This document shows positions 1 through 8,302 of a stretch of 19,514 bases of DNA, piece by piece. The number at the start of each line of letters is the position of its first letter. Position 1 is the stretch's first letter. Origin of the DNA: Spirochaetia bacterium (GTDB lineage: Bacteria; Spirochaetota; Spirochaetia; Treponematales; Breznakiellaceae); the NCBI GenBank assembly GCA_025997675.1, contig BNUX01000056.1, positions 1-19,514 of the forward strand, in the 5' to 3' direction. Under the pieces are notes generated by a model that saw only the letters and a list, made by a program, of their open reading frames with translations, searched no databases and was not told where the DNA came from. The translations under genes and the position numbers were made by a program.

Positions 1-31
1 GGAGCTGTCCCTGGCCGGGGAACTGCGCCCC
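1..31. other. apparent 31-bp inversion inside the radA Lon-like domain
   Basis: On the minus strand radA reads normally up to TAVAG and then loses family character (AQFPGQGQL). Read on the plus strand, bases 2-31 encode ELSLAGELRP, the segment RadA is expected to have right there (compare the family pattern GE-x-x-L-x-GE-x-RPV). The expected arms are short G and C runs on either side. This may be a microinversion or an assembly artefact at a contig end. Confidence 0.6.
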
Positions 32-1208
32 CGCAACGGCGGTTCCCGAGGGCAGGGGGATGCCGGTTCTGGCGGAATACAGGGCCAGGGCCAGGGCCAG
101 TTCCACCCCAACCTCGGCTATCCGTATGCCCCCGGCCACGTTTATGTACAGGTCGTGATCCGAAAGCCGCAGGTTCAGGTGCTTCTCAAGGGTGGCGGCC
201 ACCCGGGAAACCCGTGCGTTGTCAATGCGGTCCGAGAAAACCCGGCTCATGGAACCCTTGGCGGGTACCGCCAATGCCTGGATCTCCACCAGTAGCGGCC
301 GGGACCCCTCAAGGACTGCGGCAATCACCGTGCCCGGGGGCAGCCCCCCCGTTCGGTGTACCAGGAAAAGCGATGAGGGGTCCGTTACCGCCTGGAGGCC
401 CTTTTCCCCCATGGTAAATATCCCAATCTCATCCACCGAGCCGAAGCGGTTTTTCGCCGCCCTGAGGAAACGGCTGTCACCCTCGTTTTGCTCGAAGTAC
501 AGCACCGTATCCACCAGGTGTTCCAGGGTCTTGGGCCCGGAAATGATGCCCTCCTTGGTCACATGGGCGGTGAGAAACAGGGCGGCGTCGTGCTCCTTGA
601 CCCAGGAAATGAGTTCCCAGGAACAGTACTTCATCTGGTTTACCGTACCGGGTATCAATCCCGCCTCATCGGTGTGAAGGGTCTGGGCGGAATCCACCAT
701 GACGATCACCGGCTTTACCGCTTCCAGGATGGTTTCGATTTCCCTTAGCTGCCCGGTACAGCAGATTTCTATGCGCTCACCCATGATACCCAGGCGATCC
801 GCCCGCATGCGCACCTGCCCGGCGGACTCTTCCCCGGAAACGTAGAGGATTCGGCCCTTGGTAAGGGTGGCGGCGGCGGCTTGGAGCAGCAGGGTTGATT
901 TCCCAATCCCCGGCTCGCCCCCCACCAGGATGGCGGCCCGTTTCATGATGCCCCCGCCCAGAACCCGGTCCAGTTCGCCGATGCCGCTGCTTATGCGTTT
1001 CCCCTCCTGGGGGTCCACCGATGAGAGGGGAAAGGATTGGGGGGGGGCTGCCCTTAGCGCCGCCGGAGCGGCCGGCCGCCTGAGCCGCAGCTACCGGCGT
1101 TTCAACCAGGGTATTCCATTCCCCGCATTCCGGGCAGCGGCCCAGCCACTTTGGTTCCTCGTGGCTGCAGCCGGTACACCGAAAAACAAACCCCTTCTGT
1201 TTTCTCAT
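1..1208 (-). CDS. radA: DNA repair protein RadA, apparently frameshifted, 3' end outside window
   Basis: RadA is a RecA-like ATPase that helps process recombination intermediates. The N-terminus has the RadA zinc finger (CTGC near residue 11 and CPEC near residue 25, followed by WNTLVE). Downstream, in another frame, lie Walker A GGEPGIGKST (about 895-924), Walker B VIVMVDS (about 690-710), the RadA signature KNRFGS (about 430-455) and the Lon-like domain down to TAVAG. The two parts are joined only if one C is removed from a 9-C run at 1039-1047. I followed the downstream frame to base 32 and it has no stop. Its start overlaps the stop of the upstream PPC-domain gene (TAATG), so the two are probably translationally coupled. 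As written, the product would be a 143-aa dead peptide. A sequencing error, phase variation or a real pseudogene are all possible. Identity of the family is near certain. Confidence 0.92.
1039..1047. repeat. G9/C9 homopolymer at the radA frameshift
   Basis: Nine consecutive G on the plus strand (C on the coding strand). An 8-base tract would restore one continuous RadA reading frame (SPPQSFPLSSVDPQEG across the joint). Such tracts are prone to replication slippage and to sequencing error. Confidence 0.85.
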
Positions 1209-2371
1209 TAAGGGCCGGTATTCGGGGAGACACTGAGGGTATACCTGTTGTCTTCCAGGGGGTCCTTGTCAACGGTCGTTATTCTGAGATAGTAGGTTCC
1301 GGGCTCAAGGCTTAGGCTGAGGAAGGCGTTCCAATACCCGCCTGAGTCATCATCCTGGGCAATGAGTTCTTCCTTTGTATCGAACAATTCGATAAGGGTA
1401 TCCAGATAATTATCCGCCGCTACCGTCTTTAACTCATAGGTTCCCCCGGTTTTGATCTGCAGCCGTACCCAGTCTACATCCGCAGCAGCGGTAAAATTCC
1501 GCTCCTGGGAAGAGTCGGGCTGGATATCCTTGGCGTTTGCAAGGCTGTCATCATTCTCGAAGGGGTCGGGTTTGACCGGGGCCATAAACCGGGTATGAAT
1601 GTAATACCTGCCCGTGGCGCCTTGATAGGAGTTTACCCTGATATATACGGAGTCGGCTCCCGGTATGCCGGTAACAAGCTTCGCGTTGCCCTGGTAGCCC
1701 GAGTCATCATCACGCGCAATCACTTCCCCCCGGCTGTCATACACCTCCAGGAGGGTATCCAAGGTCCCCGAGGTATAGACCAGGAGGCGGCCCGCCCCGG
1801 GAGCGGTCAGGGTATAAAAGTCCACATCCTCCGGGGTAAGAAAATACCCCGTAACGGTATCCCCAATCCCGACAGGGGTGGCCTGTTTCAGGGTATCGTT
1901 CGGTTCGGCGGTGTCATTGGGCATGGGTTCCATTTGGAGGCGGAAACGGTAGGGGCCGCGGTCGTTCTCCGTCGCGCCGGCTAAGCGTATCCCCTCACAT
2001 TTGATGATATACATGACCCCGGGATCAACAAAATACTCAATCCGGGCATTGGGGTTGTTTTCCACGTCATCATTCGCCCGGAGCAGGGTATTATACCGGT
2101 AGAGTTCCAGGACCGTATCGGTTTCCCCATCGGTTTCCGCTATCAACAGCCCCGCCGATTCGGGGGTAAAGGAAAACCAGTCCGCATCGTTGGCGCTCAG
2201 GTATCTGTCTATCCAATCGTCATTTTTGACCCTCACCGGGGCGCCCATGCTGTCCGGCTCATCGGGATCCGTATCCGGGCCAGGGACAGGCGCCGATACA
2301 CAAGTGACAAAGACAGAAAGCACCAAAACCGTTATCAATAAGGTTTCCGGCAAGGACGTCCTTTTTAACAT
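1208..2371 (-). CDS. secreted protein with three PPC-type (pre-peptidase C-terminal) domains
   Basis: A 387-aa protein with an N-terminal export signal (hydrophobic stretch LLITVLVLSVFVTC, residues about 10-25; the Cys could be a relaxed spirochaetal lipobox). It is followed by three repeats of roughly 105-115 residues, each with the PPC pattern: D-W/F-x-F/L start, a 'DT-x-LE-L/V-Y/F-x' strand, 'A-x-DDDSG', and a 'Y-x-I/L-x-V/T' strand. They sit at about 40-150, 155-260 and 270-380. PPC domains are beta-sandwiches usually found next to secreted peptidases; here there is no catalytic domain, so a binding or surface role is inferred. AGGAG lies just upstream of the ATG (2378-2382). It lies 63 bp downstream of htpG and overlaps radA, suggesting an htpG-PPC-radA transcription unit. 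The exact substrate or partner cannot be inferred. Confidence 0.85.
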   Translation of the reverse strand: MLKRTSLPETLLITVLVLSVFVTCVSAPVPGPDTDPDEPDSMGAPVRVKNDDWIDRYLSANDADWFSFTPESAGLLIAETDGETDTVLELYRYNTLLRANDDVENNPNARIEYFVDPGVMYIIKCEGIRLAGATENDRGPYRFRLQMEPMPNDTAEPNDTLKQATPVGIGDTVTGYFLTPEDVDFYTLTAPGAGRLLVYTSGTLDTLLEVYDSRGEVIARDDDSGYQGNAKLVTGIPGADSVYIRVNSYQGATGRYYIHTRFMAPVKPDPFENDDSLANAKDIQPDSSQERNFTAAADVDWVRLQIKTGGTYELKTVAADNYLDTLIELFDTKEELIAQDDDSGGYWNAFLSLSLEPGTYYLRITTVDKDPLEDNRYTLSVSPNTGP

Positions 2372-2434
2372 GCTTTTCTCCTGTTGGTACCAGTATGAGT
2401 TGTTTTCCCCCTTTATGCAAGTATTTCCGTGGGC

Positions 2435-4294
2435 TTATCGTGACAGCAGCCGGTTCAGCCGCTTCACAAAATCCGCCGGGTCCTTAACCTTGATCCCCTC
2501 CACCAGCAGCGCCTGATCCAACAATACCCCTGCCACATCGGCGATCCGCTCCTCGTCTTCAAGATCCCTGAGCCCCGCCACGATGGGATGATCGCCGTTC
2601 ACTTCCAGGATGGGCTTTATGTCGGGCATCTCCATCTGTCCCATTGCCTTGAGCATTTGCTGCATCTGCATGGTGGGATCGTTTTCGTCCGCCACGATAC
2701 AGGAAGGGGAGTCGTGGAGGCGCCGGGAGAGCTTCACATCCTTAACCCGGTCCCCCAGGGCCTTCTTTATCTTCTCGATTACCGGTTTAATCTCCTTCTC
2801 AGCCGCCTTATCCGCCTTCTCCCCCAGCTCTTCGTCCGCACCGGCCCGGTTCACCGCCTTCAGTTCCCACTCCTTGTAGCGCCCCACCGAGGGGATGACA
2901 ATATCATCGATCTCATCGTCCATGATGAGCACTTCAATCCCCTTGGCGGTATAGGCTTCCAAGAGGGGGGATGCCTTGAGGGTCTTCTCGTCCCCGCCGG
3001 TGATGTAGTACAGGTGTTTCTGATCCGACTTCATCCGGGAAGCGTAGTCCGCGAAGCTGGTCCAGCCTTCCACGGTGCTGCTCTTAAACCGGACCAGTTC
3101 CTGTATCGCTTCCCGGTTACCAAAGTCCTGATAGAGCCCTTCCTTGAGGGGCCGGTTGTACTGGGACACGAAGGTTTCCCACTTCTCTTTATTGTTGTCA
3201 GCCAAGTCCTTGAACTCCCCCAGCAGTTTCTTTACCGAGCCGTTCCTGATGTTGAGGAGCACTTTGTTCTGTTGGAGTATTTCCCGGCTTACGTTCAGGG
3301 GCAGGTCCTCCGAATCGATGATCCCCCGGACAAAGCGCAGCCAGGTGGGCATCAGTTCCTTGTCGTCATCGGTGATAAAGACCCGCTTGACGTAGAGCTT
3401 GACCCCGGGCTTGTAGTCCGCGTTGTACATGTCGAAGGGGGCCTTCTTGGGAACATAGAACAGGGTGGCGTATTCCAGGGTCCCCTCAGCTTTGGTGTGG
3501 ACGTAGAAAAGCGGCTCCTCGGTGTCGTGGCCAAGCTGCTTGTAGAACTCGTTGTAGTCCTCGTCCTTCAGTTCCGACTTTGCCCGCCGCCAGATTGCCG
3601 TGCCGGAATTGATCCGGTCGGTCTTTGTCACCGAGCCCTTCTCCTTCCCCTTATCGTCATACTCCTTCTCGTCGTAGGTGAGGTAGATGGGGAAGGCCAC
3701 GTGGTTGGAGTAGCGCTTGATGATGTCCTCAATAGACCAGCGGTTGGCATACTCGGTCCCCTCCTCGGTAAGGTGGAGAATCACCGTGCTGCCCTGGGTG
3801 TCCCGTTGGGCGCTTTCGATGTCGTACCCGTCCTTCCCGTCGCTGGTCCACTTCCAGGCGGCGTTTTCCCCGGCCTTGCGGCTGATCACTTCAATTGATT
3901 CCGCAGCCATGAAGGCGGAGTAGAAGCCCACCCCGAACTGGCCGATGAGGTTGGAATCCTTCTTAGCGTCCAGGGCGAGCTTGTCCAGGAAGCTCCGGGT
4001 ACCGGACCGGGCGATAGTTCCCAGGGAATCCGCCAGGTCCGCCTCGTTCATGCCGATGCCGTTATCGGCGATGGTGAGAGTCTTCCCCTCTTTATTGAAG
4101 GAAATATCAATCCGGGGGTCGAAGCTGATATTCTTATAGGCGTCGTCCGCCACGGTGAGGTACTTGAGCTTGTCCAGGGCATCCGATGCGTTGGATACAA
4201 GCTCCCGGAGGAAAATCTCCCGGTTGGAGTAGAGGGAATGGATGATAAGGTGCAGAAGCCGGCTGACTTCGGTTTGAAACTGGTGTTGAGCCAT
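2435..4294 (-). CDS. htpG: chaperone protein HtpG (Hsp90)
   Basis: Full-length bacterial Hsp90 (619 aa; family about 610-640). This ATP-dependent cytoplasmic dimer chaperone remodels client proteins together with DnaK. The GHKL nucleotide fold is complete: REIFLRELVSNASDAL (E31, N35), DNGIGM (D77), the lid SLGTIARSGT (about 90-99) and GQFGVGFYSAFM (about 118-129). The middle domain shows the catalytic-loop region LPLNVSREILQ, and the C-terminal dimerisation domain is intact. A good ribosome site (AAAGGAG) precedes the ATG. It appears to be the first gene of a minus-strand unit followed by the PPC protein and radA. I saw no CIRCE-type heat-shock operator in the 126 bases upstream before the repeat array. 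No anomalies. Confidence 0.98.
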   Translation of the reverse strand: MAQHQFQTEVSRLLHLIIHSLYSNREIFLRELVSNASDALDKLKYLTVADDAYKNISFDPRIDISFNKEGKTLTIADNGIGMNEADLADSLGTIARSGTRSFLDKLALDAKKDSNLIGQFGVGFYSAFMAAESIEVISRKAGENAAWKWTSDGKDGYDIESAQRDTQGSTVILHLTEEGTEYANRWSIEDIIKRYSNHVAFPIYLTYDEKEYDDKGKEKGSVTKTDRINSGTAIWRRAKSELKDEDYNEFYKQLGHDTEEPLFYVHTKAEGTLEYATLFYVPKKAPFDMYNADYKPGVKLYVKRVFITDDDKELMPTWLRFVRGIIDSEDLPLNVSREILQQNKVLLNIRNGSVKKLLGEFKDLADNNKEKWETFVSQYNRPLKEGLYQDFGNREAIQELVRFKSSTVEGWTSFADYASRMKSDQKHLYYITGGDEKTLKASPLLEAYTAKGIEVLIMDDEIDDIVIPSVGRYKEWELKAVNRAGADEELGEKADKAAEKEIKPVIEKIKKALGDRVKDVKLSRRLHDSPSCIVADENDPTMQMQQMLKAMGQMEMPDIKPILEVNGDHPIVAGLRDLEDEERIADVAGVLLDQALLVEGIKVKDPADFVKRLNRLLSR

Positions 4295-4418
4295 GAGGAA
4301 TCTCCTTTGGTAAAAAGGTACTAAAAAAACAGGTCCGGAGGCAAGGAAAAAATGACGTTCCGGGCGCTCCGCAGTTCCTAAAAACCCGGAATTCTTAATC
4401 CCTAGTGCAATAGACGGT

Positions 4419-4655
4419 TTGGCGGCAGGGGACGCAGCCTCGGCGGCAGGGGACGCAGCCTCTGCGGCAGGGGACGCAGCCTCGGCGGCAGGGGACGCAG
4501 CCTTGGTGGCAGGGGACGCAGCCTCGGTGGCAGGGGACGCCGCCTTGGTGGCAGGGGACGCAGCCTCGGCGGCAGGGGCCGCAGCCTCCGCACGTATGTG
4601 CCGATCCTGCCCCCACGGTAGACCTAAACCTTACTATGGGGATAAGATTATATAG
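4419..4655 (+). CDS. possible repeat-rich leader ORF in front of the receptor gene
   Basis: A 78-codon ORF from TTG that translates the 21-bp array as AAGDAAS/VAGDAAL heptads and ends in PYYGDKII. Its TAG stop (4653-4655) is directly followed by the ATG of the receptor at 4656, in the same frame. Such an arrangement would permit translational coupling. There is no recognisable ribosome site for the TTG and the composition simply mirrors the repeat, so translation is speculative. It may be non-coding. Confidence 0.2.
   Translation: MAAGDAASAAGDAASAAGDAASAAGDAALVAGDAASVAGDAALVAGDAASAAGAAASARMCRSCPHGRPKPYYGDKII
4421..4588. repeat. minisatellite, 8 x 21 bp
   Basis: Eight head-to-tail 21-bp units starting GGCGGCAGGGGACGCAGCCT. 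They differ only at unit positions 1 (G/T), 3 (C/T), 12 (A/C), 16 (A/C) and 21 (C/T). The array ends 67 bp before the receptor start. Because 21 is a multiple of three, copy-number change would keep any overlapping frame. One strand reads AAGDAAS, the other CVPCRRG. Confidence 0.95.
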
Positions 4656-7058
4656 ATGCAATTAAACAAAAAGCAGATGGCCGCAGCGGTATTGCTCCTC
4701 CTGCCCCTGGTTTTTGCCGCCGCCCGGGAGGTGGAGATCCATGTCCGGGATGCGGATGTGGGTGTGCCCCTTGAGGGGGCTCTTATCCGTTCCTGGGACG
4801 GCGAGGAGTATGCCGCAGGCAGTACCGGCGTTGCTCTTATCACGGTTCCCGATGACCGGCCGGTAAGCGTCACCGTGGCCTATCCGGGATATGAGGGCCT
4901 GCGCTTGGCAATACCCCCCACGGGAGACTCCTTTGTTGCGGAACTGCACCTGCGGTTAGTCATGGAAAACACGGAACTGGTTGTTGAAGCGGGGACCATC
5001 GCAGATACCGCCGGCAGGGACCGGGGCCGCGCGGTGGCAATCGGCGGGGAGGATCTGTCCCGTACCGCCGAAACGGGCTTAATTGAGGATGTGATGAGCG
5101 CCGTCAAACTGCTCCCCGGGGTGGGGTACACGGGCTTCTTTGACGCCATGCCTTCCATCCGCGGCGGGGAGCCCGGGGACCTCATGGCGGTTCTGGACGG
5201 CTTCTATATCGAAAACCCCTACCATTGGGACGGCGGCTTTTCCATCTTCGATCCCCGGATGATAGAGAGCGCCCGGCTGAGTCATGGGGTGTTTTCCGCC
5301 CGCTACGGGCATACCCTTTCCGGATTGTTGGAGCTTTCATCAAAACGTCCCGCATCCGATGGCATTGAAACGGAATTCGGCCTTTCCACCAACGCCGCAG
5401 ATTTCAATCTGTCCATTCCCCTGGGCTCCCGGCAGCGCGGCGGTGTCATGGTCATGGGGAAAGTTACCTGGTGGCAGCCCTTTATCGAACTGGCACACCT
5501 CTTTATGCCCATTTCCCGGAATGTAAAAGAGGCCCCCTGGATAGCCAGCGGCGCGGTATCCGCCAATTACCGCTTTAACCCCGCCCTTGAATGGACGCTG
5601 AACGGCTACTTTGGCGGCGACGGTATCGGCTTCCAGTATGAAAACGAAGTAGACGAGCCTCTAGTGACGGGCACTACTTCCATGAGCCATTTCTTTGATA
5701 ACAAGATCGGCTTCTTCAACACCGGCGTCACCTTGAACCCGCTCTCCACGATGCTGTTAAAAGCCTCTTTAGGCGCGGGGCTGAACGAGACAAACGCCCA
5801 TATCGAAATGAAGGACCGCCTCTCGGTACGGGCCGTTCCGCTAAGGGAGGACGCCTACCACCACCGCACCGACCGAACCATCCACGCCCAGGGGCGCGTT
5901 GATTTTGACTGGGACCTGAGCACGGTTTTACCGGGCTTCCTCTTTGCCGCAGGGGCGCATGAACGCTATTCCCGATGGTCCCTTGACCGGGAGGATTCTG
6001 ATCCCGCCGCCGCCCGTGCCTCCCCCACCGCCGCCGATTCCGCCATGTCGGTACGCAACGACGGGTTCTTCACCTCCGCCTATTCCCTGATGGAATACCT
6101 GACCCCCGGCAGAAGGTTCGGCGCCGAGCTGGGGCTGCGCATCGATCACCTGGCCCTGGTAGGTGGGGGGGAGGATGATTTTTCCCCGCCCACGCTACCT
6201 GCGTTCAGCCCCCGGCTTACCCTGGATTTTAACGTGATGAAACACCGGGGGGTGCTGGACTCCCTGGATGTGACCCTGGGGACCGGCCTGTTTGCCGCGG
6301 CGGATACCGCCCTGCATTACCTTACGAAGCGGCAGGTCCCGGCGGACTTTACACTGAAACCCTCCCAGTCATGGACCAGCCTGGCGGGGGTAGGCGCGGA
6401 TTTGTCCGGCGGCTTCCGGGCGAGTATTGAAGGGTATTTCAAACTGCTGTCAGACCGCGGCTATATCAACGATACGGAGACGGCCTATCACTTTGACGGG
6501 GAAGGGCGCATTTGGGGGTTTGACCTGCTGCTGCAAAAGACGGAAAGCCGCTATTGGGACGGCTGGATTTCCTATTCCTTCAACGACGCCCGGTACCGCG
6601 ACCCGCAGCAGCCGGATAGCGCCGGGTGGTACTACCCGAATTTCCACCGCTTCCACACGCTGAACCTGTCCCTCAACATAAAGCCCCTGCCGCAGTTCCA
6701 CATCACCACCCATCTGGGCTTTACCAGTGGCAAGCTTGCCCGAACGATACAATCCGTAACAACCACCGTGGTTGACGGTGTCACCCTGTATGTCCCGGTC
6801 TATACCGATGAGCCGGAGCGGACCAGCTTTTCCCTGCCCCTGGACATCAAGTTTTCCTGGTACCCCTTCAAGAGCGGCAGCAGGGTCCGCACGGAGGTAT
6901 ACCTGGGGGTGGAAAACATCCTGGGCCCCCTCTTGCCTTCGGTCAAGACCATCGTGATTAACCCCTACACCGGAGCGGAGGAAACAGCCGGGGGCATGGC
7001 GGTGATGAGGGAGCTTGCCATCCCGCTGCCCAGCCTGGGGGTAAAGTGGCGGTTTTAA
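4656..7058 (+). CDS. TonB-dependent-receptor-like outer-membrane protein
   Basis: An 800-aa protein with a signal peptide (hydrophobic core AAAVLLLLPLVFAAA, cleavage near residue 23). A carboxypeptidase-regulatory-like beta domain follows at about 25-95 (VEIHVRDADVGVPLEGALI). A plug domain lies at about 120-235 (EDVMSAVKLLPGVGYTGFF, SIRGGEPGDLMAVLDGFYI, SARYGHTLSGLLELS). The rest is a long beta-barrel with alternating aromatic strands ending in KWRF, the terminal-Phe signal recognised by the Bam machinery. Such receptors import a substrate across the outer membrane using TonB energy. I did not see an obvious TonB box, and the substrate is unknown. The ribosome site is weak (GGGGAT), which makes the adjacent leader ORF more interesting. 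The next gene begins 53 bp downstream. Confidence 0.88.
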   Translation: MQLNKKQMAAAVLLLLPLVFAAAREVEIHVRDADVGVPLEGALIRSWDGEEYAAGSTGVALITVPDDRPVSVTVAYPGYEGLRLAIPPTGDSFVAELHLRLVMENTELVVEAGTIADTAGRDRGRAVAIGGEDLSRTAETGLIEDVMSAVKLLPGVGYTGFFDAMPSIRGGEPGDLMAVLDGFYIENPYHWDGGFSIFDPRMIESARLSHGVFSARYGHTLSGLLELSSKRPASDGIETEFGLSTNAADFNLSIPLGSRQRGGVMVMGKVTWWQPFIELAHLFMPISRNVKEAPWIASGAVSANYRFNPALEWTLNGYFGGDGIGFQYENEVDEPLVTGTTSMSHFFDNKIGFFNTGVTLNPLSTMLLKASLGAGLNETNAHIEMKDRLSVRAVPLREDAYHHRTDRTIHAQGRVDFDWDLSTVLPGFLFAAGAHERYSRWSLDREDSDPAAARASPTAADSAMSVRNDGFFTSAYSLMEYLTPGRRFGAELGLRIDHLALVGGGEDDFSPPTLPAFSPRLTLDFNVMKHRGVLDSLDVTLGTGLFAAADTALHYLTKRQVPADFTLKPSQSWTSLAGVGADLSGGFRASIEGYFKLLSDRGYINDTETAYHFDGEGRIWGFDLLLQKTESRYWDGWISYSFNDARYRDPQQPDSAGWYYPNFHRFHTLNLSLNIKPLPQFHITTHLGFTSGKLARTIQSVTTTVVDGVTLYVPVYTDEPERTSFSLPLDIKFSWYPFKSGSRVRTEVYLGVENILGPLLPSVKTIVINPYTGAEETAGGMAVMRELAIPLPSLGVKWRF

Positions 7059-7111
7059 TGGGGTTTAATAGTGGCGCATAATCGGTTATTATCGTGATAA
7101 GGAGAAACACT

Positions 7112-8302
7112 ATGGCCATTTCCCGGTCCGTAAAAGACGCATTAGGTTCATCATCCATGATCCGCAGGATGTTTGAGGAGGGGAACCTTTTAAGAAAGCA
7201 GCATGGGGCCGATAAGGTCTTTGATTTTTCCCTCGGTAATCCCGATGTTGAGCCCCCCCCGGCCTTCCACCAGGTGTTTCTGCGTTTCGCCCAGGAGGAC
7301 GCCGTCGGCAAGACCAGGGGCGTGCACGGCTATATGCCCAACCCCGGTTTCCCTGCCGTTCGGGAAGCGTTGGCGAAGAAGGCCTCCCGGGAGCAGGGGG
7401 TCACCCTGGAGGGGTCCCACATCATCATGACCGTGGGCGCCGCCGGGGGGCTCAACGTGGTGTTCAAGACCATCCTCAACCCCGCCGATGAGGTTATCGT
7501 TCCCCGGCCCTTTTTTATGGAGTACAAGTCCTACGTGGGGAACCACGGGGGAATAGTGCGGGAAGTAGAAACACTGCCGGATTTCAACCTCGACTTAGAC
7601 GCCATTGCGGAGGCCCTGTCGGAAAAAACAGCGGCGGTGCTGATCAACTCCCCCCATAACCCCACGGGCCGGGTCTACCCCGCAGCAACACTGCGCGCCC
7701 TGGCGGAAATCCTTTCGGCCCAGGGCAAAAAGACCGGCCGCTATCCCTTCCTGGTGGCGGACGAGCCCTACCGGGAAATCGTCTACATAAGCGGGGGAAC
7801 CCCGCCGGTGCTTTCGGCCTACCGCCACTCCATCAGCGTCACCTCCTATTCCAAGAGCCTCTCCCTGCCCGGGGAGCGGATCGGCTACATCGCCGTGAAC
7901 CCCGGCATCCAGGACGAGGAGGACCTCCTTTCCGGCCTCATCTACGCCACCCGGGTGTTAGGCTACGTGAACGCCCCGGCCCTGATGCAGCGCATTGTGG
8001 CGGAACTTACGGAGGAATCGGTGGATGTGGGTGTCTACGCCCGCCGCCGGGACGCCTTCAAGACAGTGCTGGACAACGCGGGCATCCCCTATGCGGAACC
8101 TGAGGGGGCTTTCTACCTGTTCGCTAAGGCTCCCGGCGGCGATGACGGCGCCTTTGTGAACCACCTGAAGCAATACCTAATCCTGGGGGTTCCCGGCAGC
8201 GGCTTCGGCAAGCCCGGCTGGCTGCGCTTCGCCTACTGCGTGGACGAGCTGCATATCCGCGCCTCAGCTCTGGCCTTTAAGAAGGCTATGGAGACCTGGT
8301 AA
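7112..8302 (+). CDS. pyridoxal-phosphate-dependent aminotransferase, class I/II
   Basis: A 396-aa fold-type I aminotransferase that should transfer an amino group between an amino acid and a 2-oxo acid. Visible family residues: the SPHNPTGR loop (N183), VADEPY (D217, binds the PLP ring nitrogen), the SYSKSLSLPGERIGY motif with the Schiff-base Lys K248, and LRFAY (R372, binds the substrate carboxylate). I chose the ATG at 7112 because AAGGAG ends 7 bases before it. A GTG 18 bases upstream overlaps that ribosome site. It resembles the AspB/AspC group of treponemes, but amino-acid specificity cannot be read from sequence. Its stop directly abuts the stop of the convergent HEAT-like gene, with no terminator hairpin between. 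Confidence 0.93.
   Translation: MAISRSVKDALGSSSMIRRMFEEGNLLRKQHGADKVFDFSLGNPDVEPPPAFHQVFLRFAQEDAVGKTRGVHGYMPNPGFPAVREALAKKASREQGVTLEGSHIIMTVGAAGGLNVVFKTILNPADEVIVPRPFFMEYKSYVGNHGGIVREVETLPDFNLDLDAIAEALSEKTAAVLINSPHNPTGRVYPAATLRALAEILSAQGKKTGRYPFLVADEPYREIVYISGGTPPVLSAYRHSISVTSYSKSLSLPGERIGYIAVNPGIQDEEDLLSGLIYATRVLGYVNAPALMQRIVAELTEESVDVGVYARRRDAFKTVLDNAGIPYAEPEGAFYLFAKAPGGDDGAFVNHLKQYLILGVPGSGFGKPGWLRFAYCVDELHIRASALAFKKAMETW

Noticed and set aside
2588..3898. 436-codon plus-strand ORF
   Set aside because: Antisense to the strongly conserved htpG; His/Leu/Val-rich shadow typical of high-GC third-position bias.
4295..4420. Search for a CIRCE or other heat-shock operator upstream of htpG
   Set aside because: No TTAGCACTC/GAGTGCTAA inverted repeat is present; only short T-rich runs were seen.
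4395..4661. 88-codon minus-strand ORF with repeated CVPCRRG, giving many CxxC motifs
   Set aside because: It is entirely the complement of the 21-bp array plus the receptor start region and has no ribosome site. The CxxC pattern follows automatically from the repeat. Kept only as a remark on the minisatellite.
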